DNA from: Platerodrilus igneus
Taxonomy: Eukaryota > Arthropoda > Insecta > Coleoptera > Lycidae
Reading direction: 5' to 3'
Length of the DNA stretch: 64,000 nucleotides
Assembly (NCBI GenBank): GCA_036346225.1
Contig: JARFIW010001178.1
Location: forward strand, 1,368,917-1,432,916
The notes under the pieces are model-generated. The model did no database searches. It saw only the letters and a list, made by a program, of their open reading frames with translations, and was not told where the DNA came from. Position numbers and translations under genes: made by a program. Below, piece by piece: positions 42,889-53,985 of this stretch (position 1 is the first letter of the stretch; every line of letters begins with the position of its first letter).

Positions 42889-45494
42889 ATTGAAATACAA
42901 TTTTAAACACGCGAAAGGGTTATTTTAATTTACGGAATTAATTTTCGTGTTTAACGCCAAAGGAATTTGAGTTAAAAATTATTGTATATAAACTAATCAA
43001 TTATTTACGAAAATGAACGTAACAAACTTTTTGAGTAATGTAAGTTATGTTGGTTATAAAATAGATTAAACTGGTTTACACACTTGTCTAGATAAAGTAG
43101 AAGCTAATTGTAAAAGCACCCATACCAGAAAACTTTAATATAATTGAAATCATTCCTCAGGTTCGTAAACTATTATAAATATGATAATACTGGAGACTTC
43201 CCCGTGTGGAGTTTAAAAATCCCCAAAACCTAAATAATGCAATAAAATGCCAAGCCTTTTTGAAAAAAGTGCAACAATCACCTTAGTTTCAAAAAGAAAA
43301 ACAAATAAAAAGGAAAAAGTTGTGTTGTACGAGAGCTCACATTTGCGGGAAACTTAAATTAGTAAGTAATGAAAATAGCCCGCATTCAGTATCGCAACAA
43401 AAAAGGAGTCCAAAGAATGCCGTGCTAGCTAGAAAGTCGAAGAGTGGGGTGAGTCACAAACAAAAATAAAAAAGAAAACAGCAAGGGAAAAAATTTATTT
43501 ACAACACCTTTAAAAAAACATGCTATAAAAACGAAAATATATACAACACTGATGGCTGATGCCTTCAAAAGATGCACTTTCTAATTTCCTGTCCTCGTCC
43601 TTGGAAAATTGTACTATGCTGGTGTAACTTTTTTTTTGCCTCCACTCGTTGGATACAAGTGAAGCTTTACTTGTTCGCGGCTAAGTCTGGGAATTACCCC
43701 AAGGGTGAGCAATGAGAAAGGGCGTGGGGATGGTATAAACTCTACAATAAGCTAACATAAAAAGAAAAAGGGAGATTGAGCGCCACTGTATCTATATGGA
43801 TGATAACACAAGAAATTCAATACTCCTATGAGAAGATACAGAAACTCATGGGATATAAGCACCATAAAAAACTTACAACTTAATGGACTAACACATCTGG
43901 AAACTTCTGGGACATACCTACAACCTCTTCAATCTCGATGATCCTGAAAGAAAAAGTACACAACAAATTTTCTATTAAAAAGACACTGTTTGTGCTTTTT
44001 AATAAAAAAGCATACTAATAATTACGAGTGGATAATCTTGAGATTACCACACCAAAGATATTTGAATCAAAAATGAATACCTAGAACAAATCAGTTGTAG
44101 CATATCTGTGTTTTTTTTTAATTACTTCAGCATTCGTCTAATTTCATTATTCAAAAAATTTATTTTCTTTAAAATATTTTTATTAAAATTAATTGTGCAT
44201 GGAATAAAAAACTTGAGTCCAAAAATGAAATTTAATAGAGTTTCTCTCTTCGTTTTTTTCAAATATGATTACAAATACAAAATATTAAAATTGAATTCTT
44301 TATAAATCTGTCTTGACATAACAAGACCTTAATTTTAATAATATCTCATAACAAAATTTCTGGTACCAAATGGACAGATCTGTTTATTGGTTTACATGTT
44401 TTTCACATCAGTTTAATTTATTTCTTTAAAAAAAATTTAAATCACGTGCAGCTAACTTGGATAAATAAAATTTCAACTTATTCAAGTATAATGACCTCAT
44501 TAAAATTTGACATCTGTAATGAACTTTTTAGAAAACAGGAAATGGACTTTAGAATCACAATATTTTAACATATGGATGCTTCGCATGTCTTACAAAATTA
44601 TTTTAATAGTATTTCTTAACAATTATATTCCACGTTGTTCTTCGTGCACAAAATTTAGTATAATTAAACAATCTTCGATTACAATTTTATGTGAGCACTT
44701 TTCAAGTCTCACAAACATGACAAAAGAAAGGTTTGATACCTGTTTTTAATGAAGCTGTTACCCCTAGTTATCGAACAGCGATGCACATTTTCTGGAATCC
44801 GCTTACTAACTTGTAGCAACAAAACATCGAACAAAAGCTGTAATTCCTTAATAAACGAACGTTGTCCCAATCTCTTTACATGTATTTCTAGTTACTTCAT
44901 GCGTGTTAACAAATAACAAATACCGACTCGAACCATTTTTAAACTACCACATCACGCCTATTCTGAGGCCCCACTTATGAAGAACTTGGGAGCCCATCTG
45001 TATATGATGCAGTCTGGACTACATTCTCAAATACAATGGCTGACTTCGTTATTCATTCCGAGCAAGTAAGGAACGGCTCATCTGCTTAGCGCGTCACCTC
45101 GTGACCGTATTCACGCAAGCGCTATCCTAATTTTAACGACTGAAAGGATATAATCCGCCTGTAGATTAGGCAACACAAAAGACTAGTTCCCTTTTAAATA
45201 TGTTTTCTGAGTGTATATTATTATTAAATATTTCTGGGTAAAGCATTTAAGCTAATTAAACGGTCATGATTTCCTGTTCCATTGTGGAATTGTTTCTTTC
45301 ATATATAACAGTATCAAATACAAGAATCAAATATCACAGACTAAAAATGCACAGATGTGATTCTTCCAAAAATAGTGCTACAGAATATATATTCGTTACA
45401 CTGGAACCATTCTCAAAGGAATTCAGCAATGCAAACTACCATTTCTACCATATGATCGCCTAGATTCTACCATATTTCGAAACTACAGTTTGGC
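42889..45494. other. Intronic DNA without supported gene
   Basis: AT-rich with short frames. One block (43185-43265, GACTTCCCCGTGTGGAGTTT) recurs in diverged form at 51005-51085. 43780-43980 looks like eroded coding sequence but gives no recognisable protein in any frame I tried. Confidence 0.45.
43185..43265 (+). repeat. Dispersed repeat, copy near 43.2 kb (pair with 51.0 kb)
   Basis: Shares CTGG(G/A)..TTCCCCGTG.GG.GTTT, AAAA.CC and AACCTAA.TAAT.CAATAAA with 51005-51085, same orientation. Family unknown. Confidence 0.5.
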
Positions 45495-45980
45495 AGACGT
45501 TCCTGTTTTTTTAGCTTGTCAAAGCGTCGTCTTGAAAGTTCTGATAATTCACGGTTGGGGCACAACAACTTCTTGTAGTCGGCGTCAAAACATCAAGGAC
45601 AAAAGTATGTGATACTATGTTCTGTTACCTACAACCAGCATAATCTGAAAATAAAAATCTTGTCTAAAAATTCACCATATTACTCTAATTATTAAGAGAT
45701 GAAAATTCATCACTAGATCTCTAACGATAACAAACATCAGACGTACGACGCCATTCCATTCAATTAAATAATTTATTATCTGAACTTTATCTTGAGTAGT
45801 TCATATTGTCCTTTTAAGAGCACTTATTAAAGGAGATAGCATATTTTTCAAATTTTACAGAAACGAAACTGTTTCTTAAAAAGCAATGATCCCAGATATA
45901 TGCAATACATCCACCATATGGTTTCATTCTCACAAGCTAAACTACAATCGATAATGGAAAAACCCGGTTAATATTCTAAA
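45495..45980 (+). repeat. Dispersed repeat, copy A (pair with 49930-50330)
   Basis: GTTCCTGTTTTTTTAGCTTGTCAAAGCG and GATAATTCACGGTTGGGGCA, then after about 200 bp CACTTATTAAAGGAGATAGC and GAAACTGTTTCTTAAAAAGC. The same blocks occur in order in copy B, which lacks the middle. The two copies bracket the polymerase relic and the LINE. Confidence 0.7.
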
Positions 45981-46013
45981 CTACAATGAATCAATGTGTG
46001 TAAATACTACAAT

Positions 46014-47022
46014 TATTTTCTTTTTCAAATACGATAGATTGTCTAAAAATTATATAGATGCTGAAGACGATGATGAAGCCACCGATAACTTGGCTGTCCA
46101 GCTTAGGTTCATTGACTCCTTGCGATTCGTGGCTTCCAGCTTGGACAAATTGGCTAAAAACTTGGAGTCTCTACAATTCGTAGAATTACATATATGCTTC
46201 CCAGATGAACGAGGGCACAGTTTGTTGATGAGGAAATGCGTACTACCATATACATATATGACATATAAACGTCTAGAAGACCTGCTTACCACCTAAAGAG
46301 TTATTCTTTAATGATGAACTCTACAGACGTCACATTAGCTGAGTATGACATACTCAAAAGGTATGGGAACATTTTAAAATAAAAGACTTAGGTAATATAG
46401 TAACTTGTATCTGAAGACGGACGTTTTGTTATGTTTTGTTAGTATGCATCATTTTGTAAAGAAAGGGATTCGTGGTGGACTGGTACAGTGCAGTCAACAA
46501 TATGCTCAACCCACAACAACAAACACGTGCAAGACTATAATTCTGAAGAACTTTTGAGATACTTGGCATATTCCAATGCTAATAACCTCCACGGATGGGC
46601 AGTGTCACAGTACTTACCTATAGGCGGTTTCAAGTGGACGAATGAAGAAAACACGGAAAGACTCCAGAATGAGATTTTAAACATACCTATAACCAGCGAT
46701 ATAAGGTACATCTTGGAAGTCGATCTAGAATACCCCGAAGATATTCACCATGTTCACATTCTATCCAGAAAACATGAATCTGTCATATACCAAGTCTAAG
46801 AACTACAAGCCTCTTACTACTGGACACCACAAGAAGAACTATATTACCCATTATCGAAAACTTTAACAATGCTTACGAAATGGGCTTAACTAGCTGCTAT
46901 TCATCAGGTATTGGAATTTGATCACTCGCCGTAGATGAAGTCATATACACAATTAAACACTGTGCTTCGAACAGCTGCAAGAAATTCATCTGAAAAGGAT
47001 TTCTCTAAGTTATTAAATTAAG
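46014..47022 (+). pseudogene. Protein-primed DNA polymerase B relic of Polinton/Maverick type
   Basis: Plus-strand pieces in the order of Polinton-type PolB: RFIDSLRFVASSLDKLAKNL (about 46107), LLMRKCVLPYTYM (about 46225), GIRGG (46465-46479), NANNLHGWAVSQYLPIGGFK (about 46575), ILEVDLEYPED (about 46710), then in shifted frames HYRKL/YPLSKTLTML and NTVLRTAARNSSEKDFSKLL (to about 47020). The polymerase motif A Asp (DANNLYGW in the family) is Asn here. Several frameshifts and stops and lack of the exonuclease and C-terminal parts make it a dead fragment. Such polymerases occur in Polintons and the related adintovirus-like elements; I cannot tell which. No capsid, integrase or ATPase neighbours were seen. 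Confidence 0.8.
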
Positions 47023-47765
47023 AGGATTGACCACGGTGTAGTGTTGGGAATTGCAGTAGATAGTTTTAAAGACATTGTAAATAATAATATGGGTGCACTC
47101 TTGCATACAATGGTGTACATGCAGAGTAAAAAGCATGAATGATAAATGTTACATCATCTCTGGTAGCATGTCAACTTATGCATGGGAGCATAAGAAAATT
47201 TATAAATTCTATCTTATATTTTTTATTAATTTTAGTTTACAGGTTGGTATATAATAGTTGCAAATTTCTTTCCAGCCTTTCATTTCCTAAATCATTATCC
47301 ATTTTTTACCCTGGCGGGCAAAGCGTGTTTGACCTTCTCGTGGTGCTCGCTGAGCAACAGAATATTTTGTATGCAAAAGGTTTTGTTGGCTAAGGACACG
47401 CAGCTAGTTTTTGATACTAAATATTCTAATACAAAAAAAAACGTAAGTCTAGCCTGTATAAAATTATTTTCAGAATTGATTATAAATTTTCCTACTTTTT
47501 TATTATACAATTGTTTTATAGAAAAATTAAATATACGATACTACTACATTTTATATTACAGTGATGTCTGCGTTAAATATGACACATGTGAAAAATATAT
47601 ATTTAATTGTTATATTATCAATCAGTTTTGACTTCATCAGGATAAATGGCAGGTATAATATAAACTATTTGTATGAACAGTTTACAAAGCTGTTTATTTG
47701 TGCTTATTTGAAATTGCTTTATCGTCATTAGTCATGAAACTGGTTAGACGCGTACCCTCATTGTT
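47023..47765. other. Intronic DNA, no gene recognised
   Basis: AT-rich with short frames. The overlapping plus- and minus-strand frames at 47139-47631 show no family motif. Confidence 0.5.
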
Positions 47766-47769
47766 TCCT

Positions 47770-49930
47770 AGTTTGTGCTAACCTACACATTTCCTTGAAA
47801 TTTCCAGTCTGCATCTTTCACTATCTGTGTGCAATAGTCTAACCTAGGTCTACCTCTACCTCTCTTTTTCTTATCTGTGCTTCTAATATATTCCGCACTA
47901 TTCTATCATGCCTTAGTATGTGGCCTATCATCTTGTCTCTCCTATTTTTTACTGTTTTCCATATTCTTCTTTCTTTCCCTACCATCTCTAGTACCTCGTT
48001 GTTCTTAACTTTGTCTGTCCATGATATCTTCATCATACGTCTAGCACCACATTTCAAAGGCTTCTACCTTTTTCCAGTACGCTTCTCCTACTGTCTAAGT
48101 TTCACAGCCGTACAATGCTGTACTGTGTCCCACACCTACGTTTTAAGCAATCTTTCCTTGTTTCTATGTTTGTTGTCTTTGAACACCGTAGTTGCTTTTT
48201 CTTGTCAAATGTAGCACGACCTTGTGCTAATCTTTGTTTTATATCTTTTGCACGCTTCCCATCTTGCATTATTTGGCTTCCTAGGTAGCAGAAATCCTTA
48301 ACCTCTTGTAAGGTTCTCGTTACCTATTTGTACTCTAGTTTTTAATTTATTTTCCCCTCCTTTGCACACTAGTACTTTTGTTTTATTTTTGTTAATATTC
48401 ATATCATATCTGTGTTAGAACTGTTTGTATTTCATTAAAAGTTGCTTCTAACTCTTCCTTGCTAGATGCTAATACCGATATATCATCTGCAAATCGCAGC
48501 ATATTGATCTTTTGTCCCTGCAGAATAATTCCAAATGTCTTCCTGCATTTGACAGTATTCATTGCCTCTTTGATGTACAAGTTAAAAATTAATGGGGATA
48601 TGGCACATCCCTGTCTCACCCCTTTCCTAATATTTACTTCTTTACGTTCCCGCTGTTTGCTCTTTGTATAAGCTATGTACTACCCGTCTATCTCTAAAAC
48701 TCATTCCAATCTTTTTGAGTATTTCGAATATTTTTTTCCATTTTACATTCTCAAATGCTTTTTCTAGATTTACAAACCCTATATACACGCTATCCCATTT
48801 TCTTATTGTTTTCTTCATTATCATTCTCAGAGCCAAAATAGCCTCCCATGTTCCCTTGTTTCGTCTAAACCCAAATTGATCTACTCCCAGTATTTCTTCA
48901 GCTGGTTTTTCCATTCGTCTTTGTACAATTCTAGTTAATATTTTTAAAACGTGTGTGGTCAAACTTATTGTTCGAAAATTTTCAGTCTATTCGTGCTTTT
49001 TTTTGGTGTAGTTACTATGATGTTACGTTTGAAATCTTTGGGTATCTCGCCTATCTCATACATATAGAAGTTGCAAGAGACGTTCAGTTACTGCTTGTCC
49101 AGCGCTTTTAGAGTTTCTGCTTGCACCTTATCTGTATCCGGCGCCTTACCATTCTTCAGACCTTGTAATGCTAATTCAAACTCACCTCTAAGTATAGGAT
49201 ATCCCAAGTCATCCTTTTCAATGTCTGATTCGTGTTCTAATACTGCTAGTACTTCTCCTGTATATAAATTCCCTGTATACTCTTGCCATCTAACCACTAT
49301 TTTTACATTTTCTATAATGACGTTTCCTCCCGCGTCCCTTATATTTTTGCTATATGGTTTTATATCCCTAAAATTCATTCTAATTAGTTTGTATGCTTCG
49401 TCTGTCTTTCCTATTTCCATCTTAGTTTGTACTTCATTGCACTTTTCATCAATCCATTGTTCTTTAGCTTCCCTGCATTTGCTAATAATTTCCCATTTTA
49501 TGGCTTTGTATCTCTGTCTTCCTGTTTCATCTGATTTATTTGTGTATTTTCGTCTTTTTTCTATTAAATTCAAGATATTCTTTGTTATCCATGGTTTCTT
49601 TTTTTTTTTGTATATACCCCAGAATATCTCTGGTCGTCATGTCTATGCTGGATTTAATGTTATTCCATTTTGTTTCTACTTCCTTAGTATAAGAAATTTT
49701 CTTGATATCTTTCGGCAATTCATTCGACTTTTTTCAAATCTTTCGTGGATATTTTTATCTTTTAGTTTCTCAAAGGCAAAGTGCTTTTTACTGTTTCATT
49801 TTTTCAAATTTTTAAATTTAAGAGCGGCCTTCATAATTACCATGTTGTGGCCAGCTTCTGGGTAGCTTCTACAGTCTTTTACTTGATTCCTAAACCGTTG
49901 TCTAACAAAAAACTTAACAAAGAAAATCCA
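47770..49930 (-). pseudogene. 5'-truncated LINE (end of endonuclease to C-terminus), broken
   Basis: Minus-strand relic of the LINE type with a craniofacial-development-protein-2-like endonuclease. The order is: end of endonuclease (RFRNQVKDCRSYPEAGHNMV near 49900), linker (YKAIKWEIISKCREAKEQWI, 49573-49088, ending LKNGKAPDTDKVQAETLK), RT (DQFGFRRNKGTWEAILALRM, YIGFVNLEKAFENVKW, 48962-48642; MRQGCAISPLIFNLYIKEAM and LRFADDISVLASSKEELEAT, 48619-48404), and C-terminal DNA-binding-like part (ARRMMKISWTDKVKNNEVLE, RDKMIGHILRHD, 48057-47839). Catalytic Asp in FIDLEKAFD is FVNLEKAFE here. Multiple frameshifts. Confidence 0.88.
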
Positions 49931-50330
49931 GACCCACTTTTCCTGAGGGAAATCATCAAAACGGTGTGAGAAGAAACAGCAAGCCATACAGCTTGGCATG
50001 ATGTTCCTGTTTTTTTGCTTGTCAAAGCGCGGTCTTGATGGTTCAGATAATTCACGGTTGGGCATAATGACTTTTTGTAGTCAACATTTGCTGAATCGCT
50101 TTTGCATTAGTAACTGAATATATTTATCTTCAACCAACTTCTAGGTATTAGAATTGTCATCTTATTAAAGGAGATAGCATATTTCTAATTTTGAACAAAC
50201 GAAGCTAAAACTGTTTCTTAAAAAGGAATTAATGAGATATATCCATTGTACAATCAACCTATGGTTTTATTGTTACAAGTGATAAATTCAATAAAGGAAA
50301 ATCCTAATAACATCTGATTCTGTAGAACAA
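49930..50330 (+). repeat. Dispersed repeat, copy B (pair with 45495-45980)
   Basis: TGTTCCTGTTTTTTTGCTTG, GATAATTCACGGTTGGGCAT, CTTATTAAAGGAGATAGCAT and ACTGTTTCTTAAAAAGGAAT match copy A in the same order and orientation. About 200 bp of copy A is absent between them. Confidence 0.7.
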
Positions 50331-51107
50331 CCAGCCATAGCATTTCAAAACAACACGTGTTTAAAGTAAGCAATAAGGTATATACCTCAAATTGAAACAG
50401 ATAATCAGAACCCGTAGGATAAGTTGACTAACTTTCAGCATAAAATTATAGAAAATGTAGTATAAACCAATGCATAATTTACGTTAGATACCAAATAACA
50501 ATAAGCGAGCCAGAAATAACTTTGTATAAAACATGTACCTACCTCATGGTAATATTTCCGAAAACAAATGCTCTGATAATCGAATACCACATTTAAATGC
50601 TATTTTATTAATAAAATAGATTTAAGAATTTTTTAATTACAACTAAATATTTTTATAAAATCCGACAAGGTAATATTTTAATAAAATCCTACAATACCAG
50701 GAATAAGCAATCATTTAAATGAAAAAGAGAGGGAATCGATAAGTCAAAGCACTACCACACATGTTTACACTTGAGAGAAGTTGATAGTCCGCCCTTTGTT
50801 TCTATACATTTGCTCCCACGAAAATTTCTTTCCCCTCCAAAGGAGGTTAAAGTTCTTTGATGCACATTAGTGGGTACAACGGCATTTAATGATGTGAAAT
50901 ACCAACTTTGCATGTTCTCAGACCACAAAGATAAGCTAATGACTGTACTTCCTTGAGAACCAAAACTTTGTGTGGTTTTCACATTTGCTTACATTAAAAT
51001 ATTAATATGCTGGGAATTTCCCCGTGCGGGGTTTTTAAAAATTCCTTGAACCTAACTAATACAATAAACGTTAAAGCTTTTCAGTTGTTTGATGGACTTC
51101 TGCCAAT
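50331..51107. other. Intronic DNA, no gene recognised
   Basis: AT-rich. The minus-strand frame 50982-50752 shows no motif. 51005-51085 is the second copy of the repeat seen at 43.2 kb. Confidence 0.5.
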
Positions 51108-51464
51108 TTATGCAAGTGCTTTATATTTTTTTAGTTCTTGGTCAACGTTTTTCAAGTAAAATAATGAATTTTTTATTGTATGTCTATGATTAAGATTACA
51201 CAATTGCTTTAATCTAGTACCCATCTGAAAGTACTCTAGCGAAATTAAGTAATCTTTACAAGTTATAGTGACTGAATTAAATCCAGCAATAACTTTTATA
51301 GTACCAATGAAATCACCAAAAAATTCAGGTTTAAGGACTTCAATCAAGTTTTTAACATCAATAACATTTATATTATTTTCTTTTAAGGTATTAACAATTT
51401 TGCTACTTCTAACCATTTTGTTAGAGGGAACAGTAACAAATTTTAGCTTTTCGGGTTTTGCCAA
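51108..51464 (-). CDS. Unassigned open frame, 118 codons
   Basis: Minus-strand frame beginning MAKPEKLKFVTVPSNKMVRS, mixed hydrophobic and Lys-rich, ending LKNVDQELKKYKALA. The frame continues upstream (EQEVFNIMNRDKISDFANN) to an in-frame stop just before the Met, so it looks like a piece of a longer protein broken by one stop. No known motif, signal peptide or membrane segment is evident. It is most likely a TE-derived fragment, possibly linked to the flanking 43.2/51.0-kb repeat, but I do not recognise it. Confidence 0.35.
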   Translation of the reverse strand: MAKPEKLKFVTVPSNKMVRSSKIVNTLKENNINVIDVKNLIEVLKPEFFGDFIGTIKVIAGFNSVTITCKDYLISLEYFQMGTRLKQLCNLNHRHTIKNSLFYLKNVDQELKKYKALA

Positions 51465-52300
51465 ACAAACAACAACTCAATTATTGGCAAAGTCACTTAT
51501 TTTGTCTCTATTCATTATATTAAAAACTTCCTGTTCTAGATAAGATTTTAGAAGGAAATCTTTTGACAACATGATGCTATTAAAAATGTTTGTGATAGGG
51601 TTTACACATAAAATGTATGCCTGTTAATTAAGCTACACTTTTTTATGTTTAACCCCTAACGTATTTTAATACGTCCCAAATGTGGTTGCAAATTATTGCC
51701 ATCAAACATTTACAGATTTACGTACAAAAAAGCCATTAAAAATAAGCAAAAGGTTGTCCTTGATTGTGGTTAAGGTATGCCTCCGTGCGCGAAGCTTTCA
51801 GCTGAAAACTAAAGCTAATGTCTAAATATGGAGCAGAGTTTCATGGAGTCCATTTCTTCAAATTATTTGTAGCAAAGTGTGTTGAACCTACGCTTTTAGG
51901 GTACCAAGGCATTATTAAAATAATTGGAAAGGTGTGAGGGAATCAAAGTACACTTCCTGCAATAAACACACACTCGCGTGTAAGACGTGGCTTGGTACGA
52001 TAGTCGAACATCGAGTCGTCACTAAAAACATGCACTCAAAAGTGCACATCGATGTGGTACGGTAATAAGGTGTTTAAAACACAACTTTCCCATGAACTTG
52101 TCGTTGTTGCCACCTGCCATAAAAACGTTTCTCAATGGCTAGCGCGATATTCACACATTCCTTTGGCCTGGTTTAAGAACACATTGATAAATTACAGGTT
52201 CTCGACCCCAGTTCGTGTGAATCCAGAAACCAAGTAATCTAATCAAATTAGTGATGGGAAAAAGCTTTTTTTTCGGATTATAGAACATTCCTATAACCTA
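51465..52300. other. Intronic DNA, no gene recognised
   Basis: Short frames only. 51940-52230 is somewhat less AT-rich without a recognisable product. Confidence 0.5.
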
Positions 52301-52305
52301 ATATT

Positions 52306-52617
52306 AAAAATATTTATGGTTTCGGGTTGGGACCGTGTTATTTTATAAATTAAGGTCGACGTTTTGACCACTTTTGTAAGGGGCTTCATCAGGACAAGAA
52401 AAGAAATAAGTAATAAAATAAAAAATATAAAAAGGTAATATCAAGTAGACAAGTTAAAGTGTAAAGAGAAGAGTTACTCCTTTTTTATATTTTTTATTAT
52501 TTTTTATTTTATTACTTATTTCTTTTCTTGTCCTGATGAAACCCCTTACAAAAGTGGGCGAAACGTCGACCTTAATTTATAAAATGACTCGGTCCCAACC
52601 CGGAACAATAAATATTT
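52306..52617. repeat. Foldback of a Penelope-type terminal repeat with hammerhead-ribozyme-like core
   Basis: Two inverted arms (52306-52436 and 52479-52617) of about 130-140 bp around a loop of about 42 bp. Each arm includes the module CCTGATGA..CCCCTTACAAAAGTGG.C.AAACGTCGACC followed by TTAATTTATAAAAT and a GGTCCCAACCCG block. This wording is typical of hammerhead-like motifs in the terminal repeats of arthropod Penelope-like elements. The right arm has intact CTGATGA and GAAAC; in the left arm the second box is CAAAAC. No Penelope RT is present nearby. Confidence 0.65.
52530..52572 (+). ncRNA. Candidate hammerhead ribozyme core
   Basis: CTGATGA at 52533-52539, a four-base-pair stem II candidate (CCC...GGG) and GAAAC at 52560-52564, the conserved hammerhead boxes in the right order and spacing. 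Stem I and the short stem III with a cleavage triplet were not established. In Penelope-like elements such ribozymes have minimal stem III and may act as dimers. Activity is unproven. Confidence 0.4.
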
Positions 52618-52622
52618 ATAAT

Positions 52623-53980
52623 GACTCCGGCCGTGAAAGCCTCCGACAAAACCTAATATTAAAGCGAAAACTTTGTGCAGCCAAAATGCGTAACAACTTA
52701 CATGATGTGGACTTAAGCATACCTACTTGATCTGTGTTTTTATATTCTTTCAAGAAAGCGAAATTTATGCTTTTTGTCTATGGCAGCCTCATAATTCTTT
52801 TCTTCAAGATTGCTAATTGGAAGAGATAAAGTTTATCTAACTTTAGTTTCTTCAGCATATCTTCGTTCCATATGAAGAGCAGAATGAGTTTGCCCGTAAG
52901 CAGAGAGTATATACATTTTTCTACTAAAAACATTCGCTTAGAATTAATTTTGGAAACCCACATGTAGAAATAAAAACAAAATCTTTGTAAAACTCTAGTA
53001 AGACCATATCAGTTAGTCTAGTTAAATTGTTTTATAAAATCTCCTTACCATTGAAACAACAATTGCAACACAAGTATAAGCAAATTTTACTAAAATAATC
53101 AGATATTTGCACGAAACCTACAAATATATAAAGTGTTTGAGGAAACAAGACAGTTTGAAAAAACTTTTCTAATATTATCTCATCTTTTTTTTATAATCTG
53201 TAGTGTGTGATCTTTCTAGTTTCTTATCAACAATTTTAGCTTTAGAGAAATTTCGCTAATATGTTCTTTGGAACATATTGACTTAAAAACAAATTATTAA
53301 TCATTTCAAAAGTATGAAAATTATGTTATATCTTAGTTTAGGTCTAAAAATTAAAAAGTGATTAAAATTTGGAATCTGAGTTACAAACAATTGAATATAC
53401 GAAATCTGATTAATTAATATTTTTAACTTTAAGTCTGTTGTAGCTCATTTGGTATTTATCAATAAAATATTAATCTACTCTTCTATATTAATCTTTTCTA
53501 ACGCAGCACATACGTATTACGTATGACTGACATTCTATAATTTTATAAATCTGACAGCTGAGTTCTAATTTTTTTTAATATAAAGACAACTACAAACTAA
53601 AGCTAACTACAAGCATATTTTAGTGTAACTGTTTAAAACTGTTAAAACTAACATATCGTCGACTTACTGCAAAATCCAACAAATGTAAAGTGGATTGTTT
53701 TGAGGTAATAGCAATTAAAGGTTTCAGACAACGATATTGACGTGATATATAAAACTGGGATATTAATTGTTATTTTTTATTTTTACAAAATTTAACAGAG
53801 AATCACGACATAGAACTTAAAATTAATACATTGTTATACAGACCTGATTAAAAACTTAATTAAACAATTATAGTTTAGAATGTTGTAGGTTGTTGGGGTT
53901 TGCCTGGAGAATACTCGAGAATTGGATAAGTTGTCAAATAAAATAATTGTAGTAAACTCTTAAAAATTGTGGACAAACAG
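52623..53980. other. Intronic DNA, no gene recognised
   Basis: Very AT-rich. It may include one end of the second Sola-like element, whose termini I could not pin down. Confidence 0.5.
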
Positions 53981-53985
53981 AATGA

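Noticed and set aside
48459..48879. Plus-strand hydrophobic frames that look membrane-like
   Set aside because: Antisense to LINE RT motifs. Pseudo-membrane patterns from reverse-strand AT-rich codons.
49071..49865. 264-codon plus-strand frame, hydrophobic and Cys/Ser/Phe-rich
   Set aside because: Long, but exactly antisense to the LINE linker and endonuclease end, whose minus-strand motifs are clear.
53505..53525. ATACGTATTACGTAT palindrome as a possible regulatory site
   Set aside because: Short AT-rich palindrome in non-coding DNA, expected by chance at this composition.
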